Shown: positions 18,033 to 28,944, counted from the stretch's first letter. The stretch is 64,000 bases of DNA from an uncultured Clostridia bacterium (GCA_947626105.1 CANQQY010000005.1:53028-117027), one strand, 5' to 3'. Translations and numbers: made by a program. Notes: generated by a model not told the origin, from the sequence alone.

Positions 18033-19289
18033 ATGGATAAATTTATCATAGACGGGGGTAGGCGGCTCTTCGGCAGCGTCAAGACGCAATCGGCGAAGAA
18101 CTCCGTCCTTCCGCTCTTTGCGGCGTCCGTTCTGACGGATAAACAAGTCACGATCTGTGAAACGCCTGCGATCGCCGACGCCTTCTGCATGGCGCAGATT
18201 TTGAGAGAACTCGGCGCGGAGGTGCGCTTTGAGGACGGAAACGTCGTCATCGACAGCTCCAACGCCCACAGCCACATCATATCCTCGGCTCTCACACGGG
18301 AATTACGCTCTTCCGTCTTTATGCTCGGATCCCTTCTTACAAGGTTCCGCCGCGCCGTCATCGCCTATCCGGGCGGGTGCGACATCGGGCTCCGTCCCAT
18401 CGACCTGCATCTGAACGCGCTCAAACGGCTCGGCGTGGATATCGTCGAGCGGGACGGCTACATATATTGCGAATGCGAAAAACTGAAAGGCGCGGAGATC
18501 GCCATAGATTTCCCCAGCGTGGGGGCGACGGAAAACATCATGCTCGCGGGGGTGAAAGCGGAAGGAAGAACGGTGCTCCAAGGGGCGGCGAAGGAACCCG
18601 AGATCGTCGATCTTCAAAATTTTCTCAACGGAATGGGGGCGAAGATCAAGGGCGCGGGAACGGACGTCATCGAGATCGAGGGGGTCGGATCCCTCGGCGG
18701 CGTCACATATACTCCCATCAAAGACCGTATCGAAGCGGGGAGCTTTCTCATCGCCTGCGCCATTTGCGGCGGCGAAGTGGAAGTGGAGGGGGTGAGCGGA
18801 GAGAATCTCGGCATGCTTTTACATAAATTACGCGAAAACGGTTGCAAGATCCATACAAAAAATGATAAAATAAGACTGTCGAGCTACGGCAGGCTCAAAT
18901 GCAACCGCCGCATCGAGACGATGCCCTTCCCCGGATTCCCGACCGATCTGCAAGCGCAGATCACGGCGCTCAACACCGTATGCGAGGGCGGGGCGCTCAT
19001 CGTCGAAAATCTCTTTGAGACACGCTTCAAGTATGTCCCCGAACTCCAAAAGATGGGGGCAGACATCGAAGTGCGCGGACGGACGGCATTTGTGAGGGGC
19101 GTCAAGGGATTGCACGGGGCGAGCGTGACGGCGGGAGATCTCCGCGGCGGTGCCGCGCTTGTGATCGCCGCACTTGCGGCGGAAGGCGTCTCGGAAGTGT
19201 TCGACCTTACGCATATCGACAGAGGATATTCCGATCTCGAGGGCAAACTTCGCTCCCTCGGGGCGCAGATCGAAAGAGTGCACATGTAA
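18033..19289 (+). CDS. murA: UDP-GlcNAc 1-carboxyvinyltransferase
   Basis: Catalyses the first committed step of peptidoglycan synthesis, transferring enolpyruvate from PEP to UDP-GlcNAc. The 418 aa protein has the Lys22-Asn23 pair (SAKNSVLP), and the fosfomycin-target cysteine is present as Cys116 in PGGCDIGLRPIDLH. Firmicutes often carry two MurA paralogues; this one sits where murG would normally follow ftsW. ATGAGGAGATAACC precedes the ATG. Confidence 0.94.
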   Translation: MDKFIIDGGRRLFGSVKTQSAKNSVLPLFAASVLTDKQVTICETPAIADAFCMAQILRELGAEVRFEDGNVVIDSSNAHSHIISSALTRELRSSVFMLGSLLTRFRRAVIAYPGGCDIGLRPIDLHLNALKRLGVDIVERDGYIYCECEKLKGAEIAIDFPSVGATENIMLAGVKAEGRTVLQGAAKEPEIVDLQNFLNGMGAKIKGAGTDVIEIEGVGSLGGVTYTPIKDRIEAGSFLIACAICGGEVEVEGVSGENLGMLLHKLRENGCKIHTKNDKIRLSSYGRLKCNRRIETMPFPGFPTDLQAQITALNTVCEGGALIVENLFETRFKYVPELQKMGADIEVRGRTAFVRGVKGLHGASVTAGDLRGGAALVIAALAAEGVSEVFDLTHIDRGYSDLEGKLRSLGAQIERVHM

Positions 19290-19306
19290 GCGCACGGGAG
19301 GTACGG

Positions 19307-20080
19307 ATGAAAAAGAGGGCGCTCATTACGACCGTCGTTTCCTTTTTGCTCCTTGCCGCAGTCATTGCGGCAGGGCTCAATGCCGTTTTTACGGTCACAT
19401 TGGTACAGACGGACTTTCTCGTCTTCTCTGAGGACGGCGAGCGCGAAGCGGCGTCGCTCAAAGCGGAGCTCAACAAATATGTCGGTTCGAGTACGACCTT
19501 CCTCGACCTTGACGAAGTGCGCGATATGGTGGAAGCGTACCCCTGCATGAAAGTGGAAAAACTCGAAAAGAAGTTCCCCTCTACGGTGGAGATCTCCGTC
19601 AGCGAGCGGCGGGAGACGTTTGCGGTCGCTAGCGGGGAGGGATACGCCGTTCTCGCCGAGGACGGCACCTATCTTTACGACAGGGATACCCTCGAAAACC
19701 GTTCGGAGGGGGAGAATATTCTCCTTCAAGGATTCCCGCTCTCCCTCTCGCGCGGACAGGTCGCGGAGGGGATCGGAGAGCTCCTGTCCGTCTATGCCGT
19801 CTTTGCGGAACATCTCGGCGAGCCCCGCGCGAATATCCGTTCCGTTTCTTACCGCACGGAGGGTTCGTCGGGGCACTCCCTCGTGATCGGGATGAGAGAG
19901 GGGATCATGATCGAACTCTTTCTCCCGCAGGGGAATGCCGACGCGATGGCAAAGGCGGCGCTTCTCGACAGCCGATTTGGATATCTCGTGCGCAGCGACG
20001 GAGAGCGGCTTACGGGAACGATCACGGCGGTCTGTTCGGGAGAAAACGTGTTTGTAAACTATGACTTTTCGCGCGTTTGA
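19307..20080 (+). CDS. ftsQ: Cell division protein FtsQ/DivIB
   Basis: Bitopic membrane protein of the divisome. The 257 aa product has a very short cytosolic end (MKKR), one helix (about 5-27), a POTRA-like domain (about 35-105, LVQTDFLVFSEDG to SVSERRE) and a beta domain. It lies in the usual position between murA and ftsA. The sequence is divergent, so the call combines topology, the POTRA pattern and position. Confidence 0.82.
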   Translation: MKKRALITTVVSFLLLAAVIAAGLNAVFTVTLVQTDFLVFSEDGEREAASLKAELNKYVGSSTTFLDLDEVRDMVEAYPCMKVEKLEKKFPSTVEISVSERRETFAVASGEGYAVLAEDGTYLYDRDTLENRSEGENILLQGFPLSLSRGQVAEGIGELLSVYAVFAEHLGEPRANIRSVSYRTEGSSGHSLVIGMREGIMIELFLPQGNADAMAKAALLDSRFGYLVRSDGERLTGTITAVCSGENVFVNYDFSRV

Positions 20081-20092
20081 AAACGCAGCGGC

Positions 20093-20119
20093 AAAAGCGT
20101 CCTCCGCGGACGCTTTTTT
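20093..20119 (+). terminator. Intrinsic terminator after ftsQ
   Basis: AAAAGCGTCC pairs with GGACGCTTTT around a 5-base loop and runs into T6. It separates the dcw operon from the ftsA-ftsZ unit. Confidence 0.88.
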
Positions 20120-20152
20120 CTATGGCAATTTTCGAAAATTTCACGCAATTTC

Positions 20153-20181
20153 TTGACACCATGCCCGCGATGTGATATAAT
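20153..20181 (+). promoter_or_regulatory. Sigma-A promoter of ftsA-ftsZ
   Basis: Perfect consensus: TTGACA 20153-20158, 17-base spacer, TATAAT 20176-20181. It lies 38 bases before the ftsA ATG and directly follows the terminator after ftsQ, so ftsAZ can be expressed independently. Confidence 0.88.
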
Positions 20182-20218
20182 AAAACCGTAAATTCAACTG
20201 CGGAAAAAGGAACATGAT

Positions 20219-21361
20219 ATGGGTCGCAAAAGCGTAGCGATACTCGATGTGCGCTCCTCGCAATTGAACGTCGTCGTCGGCGAGAGAGGGGTCAACAATA
20301 CATTTGTCTTTAAGACGATCAAGACAGAGGATCACAGCGGTTACAACGGGGGCGCTTTCTTCGACGAGAAGGAGCTCGCCGACGTTTGCGTGCGTGCGAT
20401 CTCCGCGGCGGAAAAGGTCTGCGGCGAGAGGATCCGCAATCTTTATGTCGGCGTTCCGGGGGAATTTACGGACGTCGATCTCAAAGAAAAGGAGATCAGT
20501 TTTCCCAAAAAACGCAGGATCTCCGACCGTGACATCGCTTCCCTTTTCGACAGCGGCAGGGAGGACAGAAAGGGCTATCGCTTCATGCGCGCGAGCTGTG
20601 CGATCTATATCACGGCGGACAACCGCAGGGTCGTCGATCCCGTCGGTCTTGCGTCCACTTCCCTTTCGGGGATCCTGTCTTATTTCTATTGCACGGAGTA
20701 CTTTGCGCAGGTCATGGAAAAGATCTTCGGCGGAATGAAGATCTCCCTGCGCTTTCTTCCGACCCAGCTTGCGATGGCGCGCTATCTCATTCCCTCCGAG
20801 ACGCGGGACGAGTATGCGCTTCTCCTCGACGTAGGGGATCTTTCCTCCACGATCATGATCCTGCAAGGCAGCGGCGTGCTGGCGCAGAGCACTTATCCCG
20901 TCGGAAGAGCGCAGATCACCGCAAATCTGCTGGACAAATTCGACCTTCCCTACGATGCGGCGCTTTCTCTCCTTTCGAGGACGAACCTTTACGCCCGCTC
21001 GAGCGGGGAAAAGACGGAGTTCTATTTCCGCAACGCCGGCTACGAGATCGACTCCGATCTCCTCGTCGAAACCGTCAAGGAAGGGCTCGACGCCATTTGC
21101 GAAGTCGCAAGCGGTTTCTTGGAGGAACTTGCGGCAAAGGAGCTCGATTATAAGCCGCTCTACATTACGGGGGAGGGGATCTGCGACATCCGCGGGGCGC
21201 TTGAACACGTCAGCAAGCGTGTGAACCGCGTCTGCGAATACCTTGCGCCCGATCTTCCATATTACGACGATCCGTCCATGAGTTCTTACATTGCGCTCAC
21301 CGACATGGCTTGCGCAGACAGAGACGGCCGCGGATTTTTCAATCATTTATTCGGAGGTTAA
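20219..21361 (+). CDS. ftsA: Cell division protein FtsA (divergent)
   Basis: Actin-like protein that tethers FtsZ to the membrane. The 380-residue sequence follows the FtsA plan: N-terminal phosphate-binding strand (VAILDVRSSQLNVVVGERG), a 1C-type region, phosphate-2 motif LLLDVGDLSSTIMILQ and a C-terminal amphipathic tip (RGFFNHLFGG) suited to membrane binding. It lacks several residues of classic FtsA, so it is a divergent member. It directly precedes ftsZ, three bases apart, which supports the call. Confidence 0.83.
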   Translation: MGRKSVAILDVRSSQLNVVVGERGVNNTFVFKTIKTEDHSGYNGGAFFDEKELADVCVRAISAAEKVCGERIRNLYVGVPGEFTDVDLKEKEISFPKKRRISDRDIASLFDSGREDRKGYRFMRASCAIYITADNRRVVDPVGLASTSLSGILSYFYCTEYFAQVMEKIFGGMKISLRFLPTQLAMARYLIPSETRDEYALLLDVGDLSSTIMILQGSGVLAQSTYPVGRAQITANLLDKFDLPYDAALSLLSRTNLYARSSGEKTEFYFRNAGYEIDSDLLVETVKEGLDAICEVASGFLEELAAKELDYKPLYITGEGICDIRGALEHVSKRVNRVCEYLAPDLPYYDDPSMSSYIALTDMACADRDGRGFFNHLFGG

Positions 21362-21364
21362 ATT

Positions 21365-22645
21365 ATGTTTGATTTCAATATGAACGCTTCAAACGGCGGA
21401 GAAGATAACGCGCCGAGAGTCAACGGCCGTGCAAAGATCAAGGTCATCGGCGTCGGCGGCGCGGGAAACAATGCCGTCAACCGCATGATCGAGGCGGAGA
21501 TCATGAGTGCGGAATATATCGCCGTCAATACGGACGCGCAGATCCTCGCGTGCAGCAAGGCGCCTACGCGCATCCAGATCGGGGCGAAGCAAACGAAGGG
21601 GCTCGGCGCAGGCGCGGAGCCCGAGATCGGCCGTGTCGCCGCGGAGAGCGACAAAGACGCGCTCCTTGCCGCGATCGACGATACCGATCTTCTCTTTATC
21701 ACCGCCGGGATGGGGGGCGGCACGGGCACGGGCGCGGCGCCCGTCATTGCCAAGCTCGCGCGGGACAAGCGGATCCTTACGGTTGCCGTCGTCACCGAGC
21801 CGTTTTCCTTCGAGGGAAAACATCGGATGGATAACGCGAAAAAGGGCATCGAAGAGCTCAAAAAGCACGTCGATACCATCATCATCATTCCCAACGATAA
21901 AATTTTGGAGATCGTTCCCAAGAACGCCTCTTTCCCCGATGCGCTCCGCGTCGCGGACGACGTCCTCAAACAGGGCATCCGCGGCATTGCGGACGTCATT
22001 GTGACGCCCTCGCTCATCAATCTCGACTTTGCGGACGTCAGGACGATCCTCAAAGATAAGGGGCTCGCCCATATGGGCGTCGGCGTTGCGAAAGGGGAGA
22101 ACCGTATTGTGACCGCCGTCCGTCTCGCCGTCAATTCGCCCCTTCTCAATACGACGATCGAGGGCGCTACGGGCGTGCTCATCAACATCACGGGCGGGAA
22201 CGACCTTACGATCGACGAAACGCAGACGGCTGCGACGCTTGTGCAGAGCGTCGTGGATTACTCCGCAAACATTATTTTCGGTACCTGTATTGACGAAAAT
22301 ATGCAGGACGAGGTGGAAGTTACCGTCATCGCGACGGGCTTCCAATCCAAAGAGGATGTGCAGGGGGCGTTCGCCGACGCAGCGCTTCGGAAGGAGGAAC
22401 CGATCGCAAGTCCCTCTTATTCCGCATACAGAGAGGCGGAACCCGCCAAACCGCCCGTCCGCGAAGCCGCGCCCGCGCCCGTTTATTCCGCGCCTGCCCC
22501 CATGGCGGAAGAACCGCCCATGATGCCCGAGCCCGTCCGCGAGAGCGCACAGCCCGTTTTCCCGGAGGAACCCGACGACGACCGCAGCGGCAGAAAGATC
22601 CCGCCTCTCGTCAGAATGCTTATGGGCAAAAAAAATAAATCGTAA
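21365..22645 (+). CDS. ftsZ: Cell division GTPase FtsZ
   Basis: Tubulin-like GTPase of the Z-ring. The 426 aa protein has the tubulin signature GGGTGTG at 117-123, the T7 loop with NLDFADVR, a proline/alanine-rich linker (about 340-400) and a C-terminal peptide whose core IPPLVRML (about 412-419) is the docking site for FtsA and other partners. CGGAGG precedes the ATG. It is the last gene of this block, followed by a terminator pair. Confidence 0.96.
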   Translation: MFDFNMNASNGGEDNAPRVNGRAKIKVIGVGGAGNNAVNRMIEAEIMSAEYIAVNTDAQILACSKAPTRIQIGAKQTKGLGAGAEPEIGRVAAESDKDALLAAIDDTDLLFITAGMGGGTGTGAAPVIAKLARDKRILTVAVVTEPFSFEGKHRMDNAKKGIEELKKHVDTIIIIPNDKILEIVPKNASFPDALRVADDVLKQGIRGIADVIVTPSLINLDFADVRTILKDKGLAHMGVGVAKGENRIVTAVRLAVNSPLLNTTIEGATGVLINITGGNDLTIDETQTAATLVQSVVDYSANIIFGTCIDENMQDEVEVTVIATGFQSKEDVQGAFADAALRKEEPIASPSYSAYREAEPAKPPVREAAPAPVYSAPAPMAEEPPMMPEPVRESAQPVFPEEPDDDRSGRKIPPLVRMLMGKKNKS

Positions 22646-22651
22646 AATAAA

Positions 22652-22681
22652 AACGCTTCGTGAAAAACGAAGCGCTTTTTG
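22652..22681 (+). terminator. Intrinsic terminator of ftsAZ
   Basis: AACGCTTCG pairs with CGAAGCG (loop TGAAAAA) and is followed by CTTTTTG. Confidence 0.85.
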
Positions 22682-22725
22682 TCTGAAAAGAAGGGCGGGA
22701 ATTTTTCCCGCCCTTCTTTTCAGAC
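22681..22725. terminator. Long perfect hairpin, terminator of groEL and backup for ftsZ
   Basis: A perfect 21-bp inverted repeat (22681-22701 with 22705-22725, three-base loop) lies between the convergent ftsZ and groEL genes. Its arms carry A- and T-rich runs usable in both directions. Confidence 0.8.
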
Positions 22726-22743
22726 ATTCGATCTGTATTTTCC

Positions 22744-24718
<1,975 letters not shown>

Positions 24719-24766
24719 AAAAACCTCCTATTGATCCGCCTCTCGGGGCGTCTTATTTTCCCTTCT

Positions 24767-24794
24767 ATTATAAACACATCATTGCCGTTGTCAA
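24767..24794 (-). promoter_or_regulatory. Predicted sigma-A promoter of groESL
   Basis: Minus-strand TTGACA (24794-24789), 16-base spacer, TATAAT (24772-24767). The leader of about 40 bases holds a small GC-rich inverted repeat (CGCC/GGCG) but no TTAGCACTC-N9-GAGTGCTAA element. Confidence 0.75.
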
Positions 24795-24829
24795 ACAGGC
24801 GCGGCAAAAAAATCCAATCTTTTTTTCCG

Positions 24830-24858
24830 TTGACAGCATACAAAAAAGGTGATATAAT
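24830..24858 (+). promoter_or_regulatory. Sigma-A promoter of comEB, placed for a leaderless transcript
   Basis: TTGACA 24830-24835, 17-base spacer, TATAAT 24853-24858. The ATG begins only six bases after the -10, at the usual transcription start distance. Confidence 0.82.
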
Positions 24859-24864
24859 ACCGCT

Positions 24865-25320
24865 ATGGATAAATGGGACAAACGGTTCATGGAGCTCACC
24901 GAACAGGTGGGGACTTGGGCGAGCTGTTTCCGGCGCAAAGTCGGCGCCGTCATCGTGCGGGATAAATGCGTTATGACGACGGGATACAACGGCGCGCCTG
25001 CGGGGATCCGCTCCTGCGTCGAAAAGGGCGAATGCCTGCGCGAAAAGATGAATATTGAGAGCGGAACGCACCAAGAGCTGTGTTTCGCGGCTCATGCAGA
25101 GCAAAACGCCATCATTCAGGCGGCAAAATACGGCATCAACATCCAGGGGGCGACGCTTTATTGCACCCACCAGCCCTGCGTCATCTGCGCGAAGATGATC
25201 ATCAACGCGGGGATCAAGCGCGTTGTGTATAAAGAGGGCTATCCGGACGAATTTTCCATGCAACTCTTCGAAGAAGCGGGCACGCGGATCGAAAAATATT
25301 CGGACGAACCGACTTCATAA
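24865..25320 (+). CDS. comEB: dCMP deaminase family protein (ComEB-like)
   Basis: Zinc deaminase converting dCMP to dUMP for thymidylate supply. The 151-residue protein has the zinc/catalytic HAE motif at 77-79 and PCVIC at 104-108, with additional cysteines (Cys51, Cys57) typical of dCMP deaminases. The promoter -10 ends six bases before the ATG, so the mRNA is probably leaderless. An AAGGTGAT lies upstream but would not be in such a transcript. It is divergent from groES and stands alone. Confidence 0.9.
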   Translation: MDKWDKRFMELTEQVGTWASCFRRKVGAVIVRDKCVMTTGYNGAPAGIRSCVEKGECLREKMNIESGTHQELCFAAHAEQNAIIQAAKYGINIQGATLYCTHQPCVICAKMIINAGIKRVVYKEGYPDEFSMQLFEEAGTRIEKYSDEPTS

Positions 25321-25331
25321 GAATCTCTTCT

Positions 25332-25361
25332 CTTGGCTCCCCCTTGAGGGGGAGCTGTCAC
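25332..25361. repeat. Palindromic repeat unit, copy 1
   Basis: A 30-base unit, CTTGGCTCCCCCTTGAGGGG plus GAGCTGTCAC, repeated exactly at 25379-25408; its first 25 bases also occur inverted at 2023-2047. It marks a spacer made largely of repeats. Confidence 0.75.
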
Positions 25362-25378
25362 GCGCCCTTGCGCCACCC

Positions 25379-25408
25379 CTTGGCTCCCCCTTGAGGGGGA
25401 GCTGTCAC
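25379..25408. repeat. Palindromic repeat unit, copy 2
   Basis: Second tandem copy of the unit at 25332. The following 25409-25550 contains a further imperfect inverted arrangement (GTCACCCTGAG and GCTTCGACTTCGCTCAGCAT) of a REP-like kind. Confidence 0.75.
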
Positions 25409-25552
25409 CGCAGGTGACTGAGGGGGTGTCGTTCCCTCCTCGTCACCCTGAGCCGCCGCTGCCTTTGCGGCGTGTAGAAGGGTCACCGCAGTATAATAAG
25501 GTGATGCTTCGACTTCGCTCAGCATGACGTAATCAGAATCATGCCCCCTTAG

Positions 25553-25604
25553 CAGAACAGGGGCGGCCGAATTGTATTACAAGGCAGAAATCTTAACCCC
25601 TCGC
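25553..25604. repeat. 52-bp direct repeat, copy A
   Basis: CAGAACAGGGGCGGCCGAAT and the following 32 bases recur at 25775-25826 with one mismatch. The whole 25321-25903 spacer carries no convincing gene and is made of such repeats. Confidence 0.8.
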
Positions 25605-25774
25605 TCGTATTTATTTGCGTAGCAAAGAAATCGAGCGAAATAAAAAAAGTGTGCCTTAGGCGGAATTCACTTCCGCCGCCCCGCCCGCACTCATATTACC
25701 AAGGGCGGCACGAGCCGAAGGCGAAGTAGGGCGACTCAATTAGCCGAACCCCTTCGGCGTAATGTCGTGTGAAA

Positions 25775-25826
25775 CAGAACAGGGGCGGCCGAATTGTATT
25801 ACAAGGCAGAAATCTTAATCCCTCGC
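25775..25826. repeat. 52-bp direct repeat, copy B
   Basis: Partner of 25553-25604, 222 bases downstream, differing by a single C/T. It ends about 80 bases before the cyclophilin gene. Confidence 0.8.
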
Positions 25827-25903
25827 AAATTTCTTTGACATTGATATGCCGCCCGCAGGGCAGTCCAATCATAAAGAAATTTGCGAAACAAAAAGGAGTA
25901 ATT

Positions 25904-26425
25904 ATGTCCAAACATCCGATCGTTACATTTGAAATGGAGAACGGGAAATCGTTCAAAGCGGAACTTTTCCCCGAATACGCGCCCAATACCGTCAATAATT
26001 TTCTTTCTCTTGTCGGTAAGGGCTTTTTTAACGGCGTAATTTTTCACCGCGTCATCGCGGGATTCATGATACAGGGCGGTGATCCCTTGGGACTCGGCAC
26101 GGGAGGTCCCGGCTACCATATCAAAGGGGAATTCCGCGCTAACGGATTTGATAATCCTCTACGGCATGAGCGCGGCGTGCTCTCTATGGCGCGCGCACAG
26201 GATCCCGACTCCGCAGGGTCGCAGTTTTTTGTCATGCACGCGGACGCCTTCTATCTCGACGGGCAGTACGCCGCGTTCGGTAAAGTTACCGAAGGGATGG
26301 AAACGGTGGACGCCATCGCGACCGTTCGTACGGATTACCGCGACAGGCCGATCCAAGAGCAAAAGATCAAAAAAGTGACGGCGGAGACCTTCTCTGTCGC
26401 CTATCCCGACCCAATAAAAGCATAA
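25904..26425 (+). CDS. Peptidyl-prolyl cis-trans isomerase, cyclophilin type
   Basis: Cytosolic cyclophilin that isomerises Xaa-Pro bonds during folding. The 173-residue protein (from the ATG at 25904, preceded by AAAAAGGAG) has no signal peptide. It contains the active-site FHRVIAGFMIQGGDP and GSQFFVM motifs and an AAFGKVTEGM block. An upstream in-frame extension would run into the repeat region and is not used. It probably forms an operon with purB, 22 bases downstream. Confidence 0.92.
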   Translation: MSKHPIVTFEMENGKSFKAELFPEYAPNTVNNFLSLVGKGFFNGVIFHRVIAGFMIQGGDPLGLGTGGPGYHIKGEFRANGFDNPLRHERGVLSMARAQDPDSAGSQFFVMHADAFYLDGQYAAFGKVTEGMETVDAIATVRTDYRDRPIQEQKIKKVTAETFSVAYPDPIKA

Positions 26426-26447
26426 AAATGCACGGGAGCAGAGTACT

Positions 26448-27884
26448 ATGTCAGACAGAATACTATACGAAAACCCGTTAAACACGCGATATGCAAGCAG
26501 GGAGATGCTCGAAAACTTCGGCGATCAAAAGCGGTTCCGTCTTTGGAGAAAGCTTTGGATCGCGCTTGCCGAAGGAGAGAGGGAGCTCGGGCTTCCCATT
26601 TCCCAGTCGCAGATCGACGCGCTCAAAGAGCACGCCGACGATATTGATTACGCCAAGGCGGACGAATACGAGCGGGAGATCCGTCATGATGTTATGGCGC
26701 ATGTGAAGGCGTACGGCGACGCCGTCCCTTCCGCCGCCGGGATCATCCATCTCGGAGCCACGAGTTGCTTCGTCGACTGTAACGCCGAACTCATGATCAT
26801 GCGTGACGGGCTGGATATTCTTTTAAGAAAACTTGTCAACGTCATGGACATGCTCAAAAACTTTGCGCTCCGCTATAAAGACCTTCCCACGCTCGGCTTT
26901 ACGCATTTTCAGCCCGCGCAGCTTACGACGGTCGGGAAGCGTGCAACGCTGTGGCTGCAAGATCTGATGCTCGATTACGAAAATCTCATTTCTCTCTATT
27001 CCCGTTTCCGTCTCCGCGGCGTAAAGGGGACGACGGGCACGCAGGCAAGTTTTTTGGAGCTCTTCGACGGGGATGATTGGAAAGTCAAGGAACTTGAAAA
27101 GCGCGTCTGCGCGAAACTCGGGTTTGAGCGGGTCTACGGCGTCACGGGGCAGACTTATCCGAGAAAATTCGACTATAACGTTCTCTGCGTGCTCTCGCAG
27201 ATCGCCCAAAGCGCCTATAAATTCAGCAACGATATCCGCCTGTTGCAGGGGATGAAGGAGATCGAGGAGCCCTTCGAGGACGCGCAGGTCGGTTCCTCCG
27301 CGATGGCGTATAAGCGCAATCCCATGCGCTGCGAGCGGATGGGGGCGCTTTGCCGATATATGATCAGCCTTCCCGCCAACGCCGCAGTCACCGCCTCGAC
27401 GCAGTGGTTCGAACGCACCCTCGACGATTCCGCAAACCGCCGCATTGTCATCGCGCAGGCATTTTTGACGGTGGATTCCGTGTTGAATCTCTATCTGAAT
27501 GTTGCGGAAAACCTCGTCGTTTACGAAAAAACGATCGAAAAACATGTCGCCGCGGAGCTTCCGTTTATGGCGACGGAGAACATCATGATGGAGTGCGTGA
27601 AGGCGGGCGGGAACAGGCAGGAACTTCACGAGAGGCTCCGCGTGCTTTCTGCGGAAGCGGGGCAGCGCGTCAAGACGGAGGGCGCGGAAAACGACTTGCT
27701 CGACCGCATCAAAGAGGACGAAATGTTCGATGCCGTGAAGGACAGGCTCGATGCGATCGTCGACGCAAAGAAATTTGTCGGCAGGGCGCCTCGCCAGACG
27801 GAAGAATTTATCATCAGGGAAATCCAGCCCATTCTCGACAGGCATAAAAACCTGCTCGGCGTAAAGGGAAATATCGAAATTTGA
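26448..27884 (+). CDS. purB: Adenylosuccinate lyase
   Basis: Fumarase-superfamily enzyme acting twice in purine synthesis (SAICAR and adenylosuccinate cleavage). The 478 aa protein carries the signature loop GSSAMAYKRNP at 282-292, THFQPAQ with a general acid/base histidine, and a GATSCFVDCNAE block. The ATG is preceded by GGGAG at a longish spacing. Curiously the start codon lies inside an imperfect TACTATG-N5-CATAGTA-like palindrome. galE follows with almost no gap. Confidence 0.93.
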   Translation: MSDRILYENPLNTRYASREMLENFGDQKRFRLWRKLWIALAEGERELGLPISQSQIDALKEHADDIDYAKADEYEREIRHDVMAHVKAYGDAVPSAAGIIHLGATSCFVDCNAELMIMRDGLDILLRKLVNVMDMLKNFALRYKDLPTLGFTHFQPAQLTTVGKRATLWLQDLMLDYENLISLYSRFRLRGVKGTTGTQASFLELFDGDDWKVKELEKRVCAKLGFERVYGVTGQTYPRKFDYNVLCVLSQIAQSAYKFSNDIRLLQGMKEIEEPFEDAQVGSSAMAYKRNPMRCERMGALCRYMISLPANAAVTASTQWFERTLDDSANRRIVIAQAFLTVDSVLNLYLNVAENLVVYEKTIEKHVAAELPFMATENIMMECVKAGGNRQELHERLRVLSAEAGQRVKTEGAENDLLDRIKEDEMFDAVKDRLDAIVDAKKFVGRAPRQTEEFIIREIQPILDRHKNLLGVKGNIEI

Positions 27885-27892
27885 GGAAAAAA

Positions 27893-28903
27893 ATGGTTTT
27901 GGTAACGGGCGGCGCAGGATTTATCGGTTCCCATACGGTCGTGGAACTCCTGAATGCCGGGTATGATGTTGCAGTAGTGGACAATTTGAGCAATTCGAGC
28001 GAAGAGGCGATCCGCCGCGTCGAACAAATCACCGGGAAAAGGGTGTATTTTTATGAAAACGACGTTCGCGATCGCGCCGCGCTCGAGCTCATTTTTACGG
28101 CGCATGAGATCGAATGGGGCATTCATTTTGCGGGGCTCAAAGCCGTCGGCGAGAGCGTGCAAAAACCCGTCGAATACTACGATAATAACCTTGTTTCGAC
28201 GCTTGTGCTCGTGGAGACGATGCAAAAGTTCGGCGTGAAGAAGATCGTCTTTTCCTCTTCTGCGACCGTGTACGGCGATCCCGCGGAGCTTCCTCTTCTC
28301 GAAACGAGCAAAATGAATCCCACGACCAACCCTTACGGGGCGACGAAGGTCATGCAGGAGAACATTTTGAAGGATCTTTACGCTTCCGACAACGGTTGGA
28401 CGGTGGCGCTTCTCCGTTATTTTAATCCCGTGGGCGCGCATGAGAGCGGACTCATCGGGGAAGATCCGAAGGGGATCCCGAATAATCTGATGCCTTACGT
28501 CGCACAGGTCGCGAGCGGGAAACTGAAAGAGATCGGCGTATTCGGCAACGACTATCCGACGCCGGACGGCACAGGCGTCCGCGATTACATCCACGTCGTC
28601 GACCTCGCAAGAGGACATGTCGCCGCGATCGAAAAGCTGACGAAGGAAGGGGTGTATGTCTATAATCTCGGCACGGGAAACGGTTACAGTGTGCTTGAAA
28701 TGATCGAAGCATTTTCCAAAGCGTGCGGAAAACAGCTTCCCTACACGATCAAACCGAGGCGTGCGGGAGACATTGCGACGTGCTATGCTTCTGCGGAGAA
28801 GGCGGAACGCGAGCTCGGCTGGCGTGCGGAATACGATCTCGAAAAAATGTGCAAAGACCAGTGGAACTGGCAAAAAAAGAATCCAAACGGATATGAATCT
28901 TGA
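27893..28903 (+). CDS. galE: UDP-glucose 4-epimerase
   Basis: NAD-dependent short-chain epimerase interconverting UDP-glucose and UDP-galactose for wall or capsule sugars. The 336 aa protein has GGAGFIGSH near the start, the SSSATVYG serine motif and YGATK with catalytic Tyr/Lys. The ATG at 27893 is chosen over the TTG at 27881 because TGAGG lies six bases upstream and the NAD-binding strand then begins immediately. A terminator follows. Confidence 0.93.
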   Translation: MVLVTGGAGFIGSHTVVELLNAGYDVAVVDNLSNSSEEAIRRVEQITGKRVYFYENDVRDRAALELIFTAHEIEWGIHFAGLKAVGESVQKPVEYYDNNLVSTLVLVETMQKFGVKKIVFSSSATVYGDPAELPLLETSKMNPTTNPYGATKVMQENILKDLYASDNGWTVALLRYFNPVGAHESGLIGEDPKGIPNNLMPYVAQVASGKLKEIGVFGNDYPTPDGTGVRDYIHVVDLARGHVAAIEKLTKEGVYVYNLGTGNGYSVLEMIEAFSKACGKQLPYTIKPRRAGDIATCYASAEKAERELGWRAEYDLEKMCKDQWNWQKKNPNGYES

Positions 28904-28944
28904 TTTTTTTTGATGTTTTCATAGTACTATGTGTGACATAATAT

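Noticed and set aside
24719..24794. A CIRCE element upstream of groES.
   Set aside because: Neither TTAGCACTC nor its inverted partner is present in either strand.
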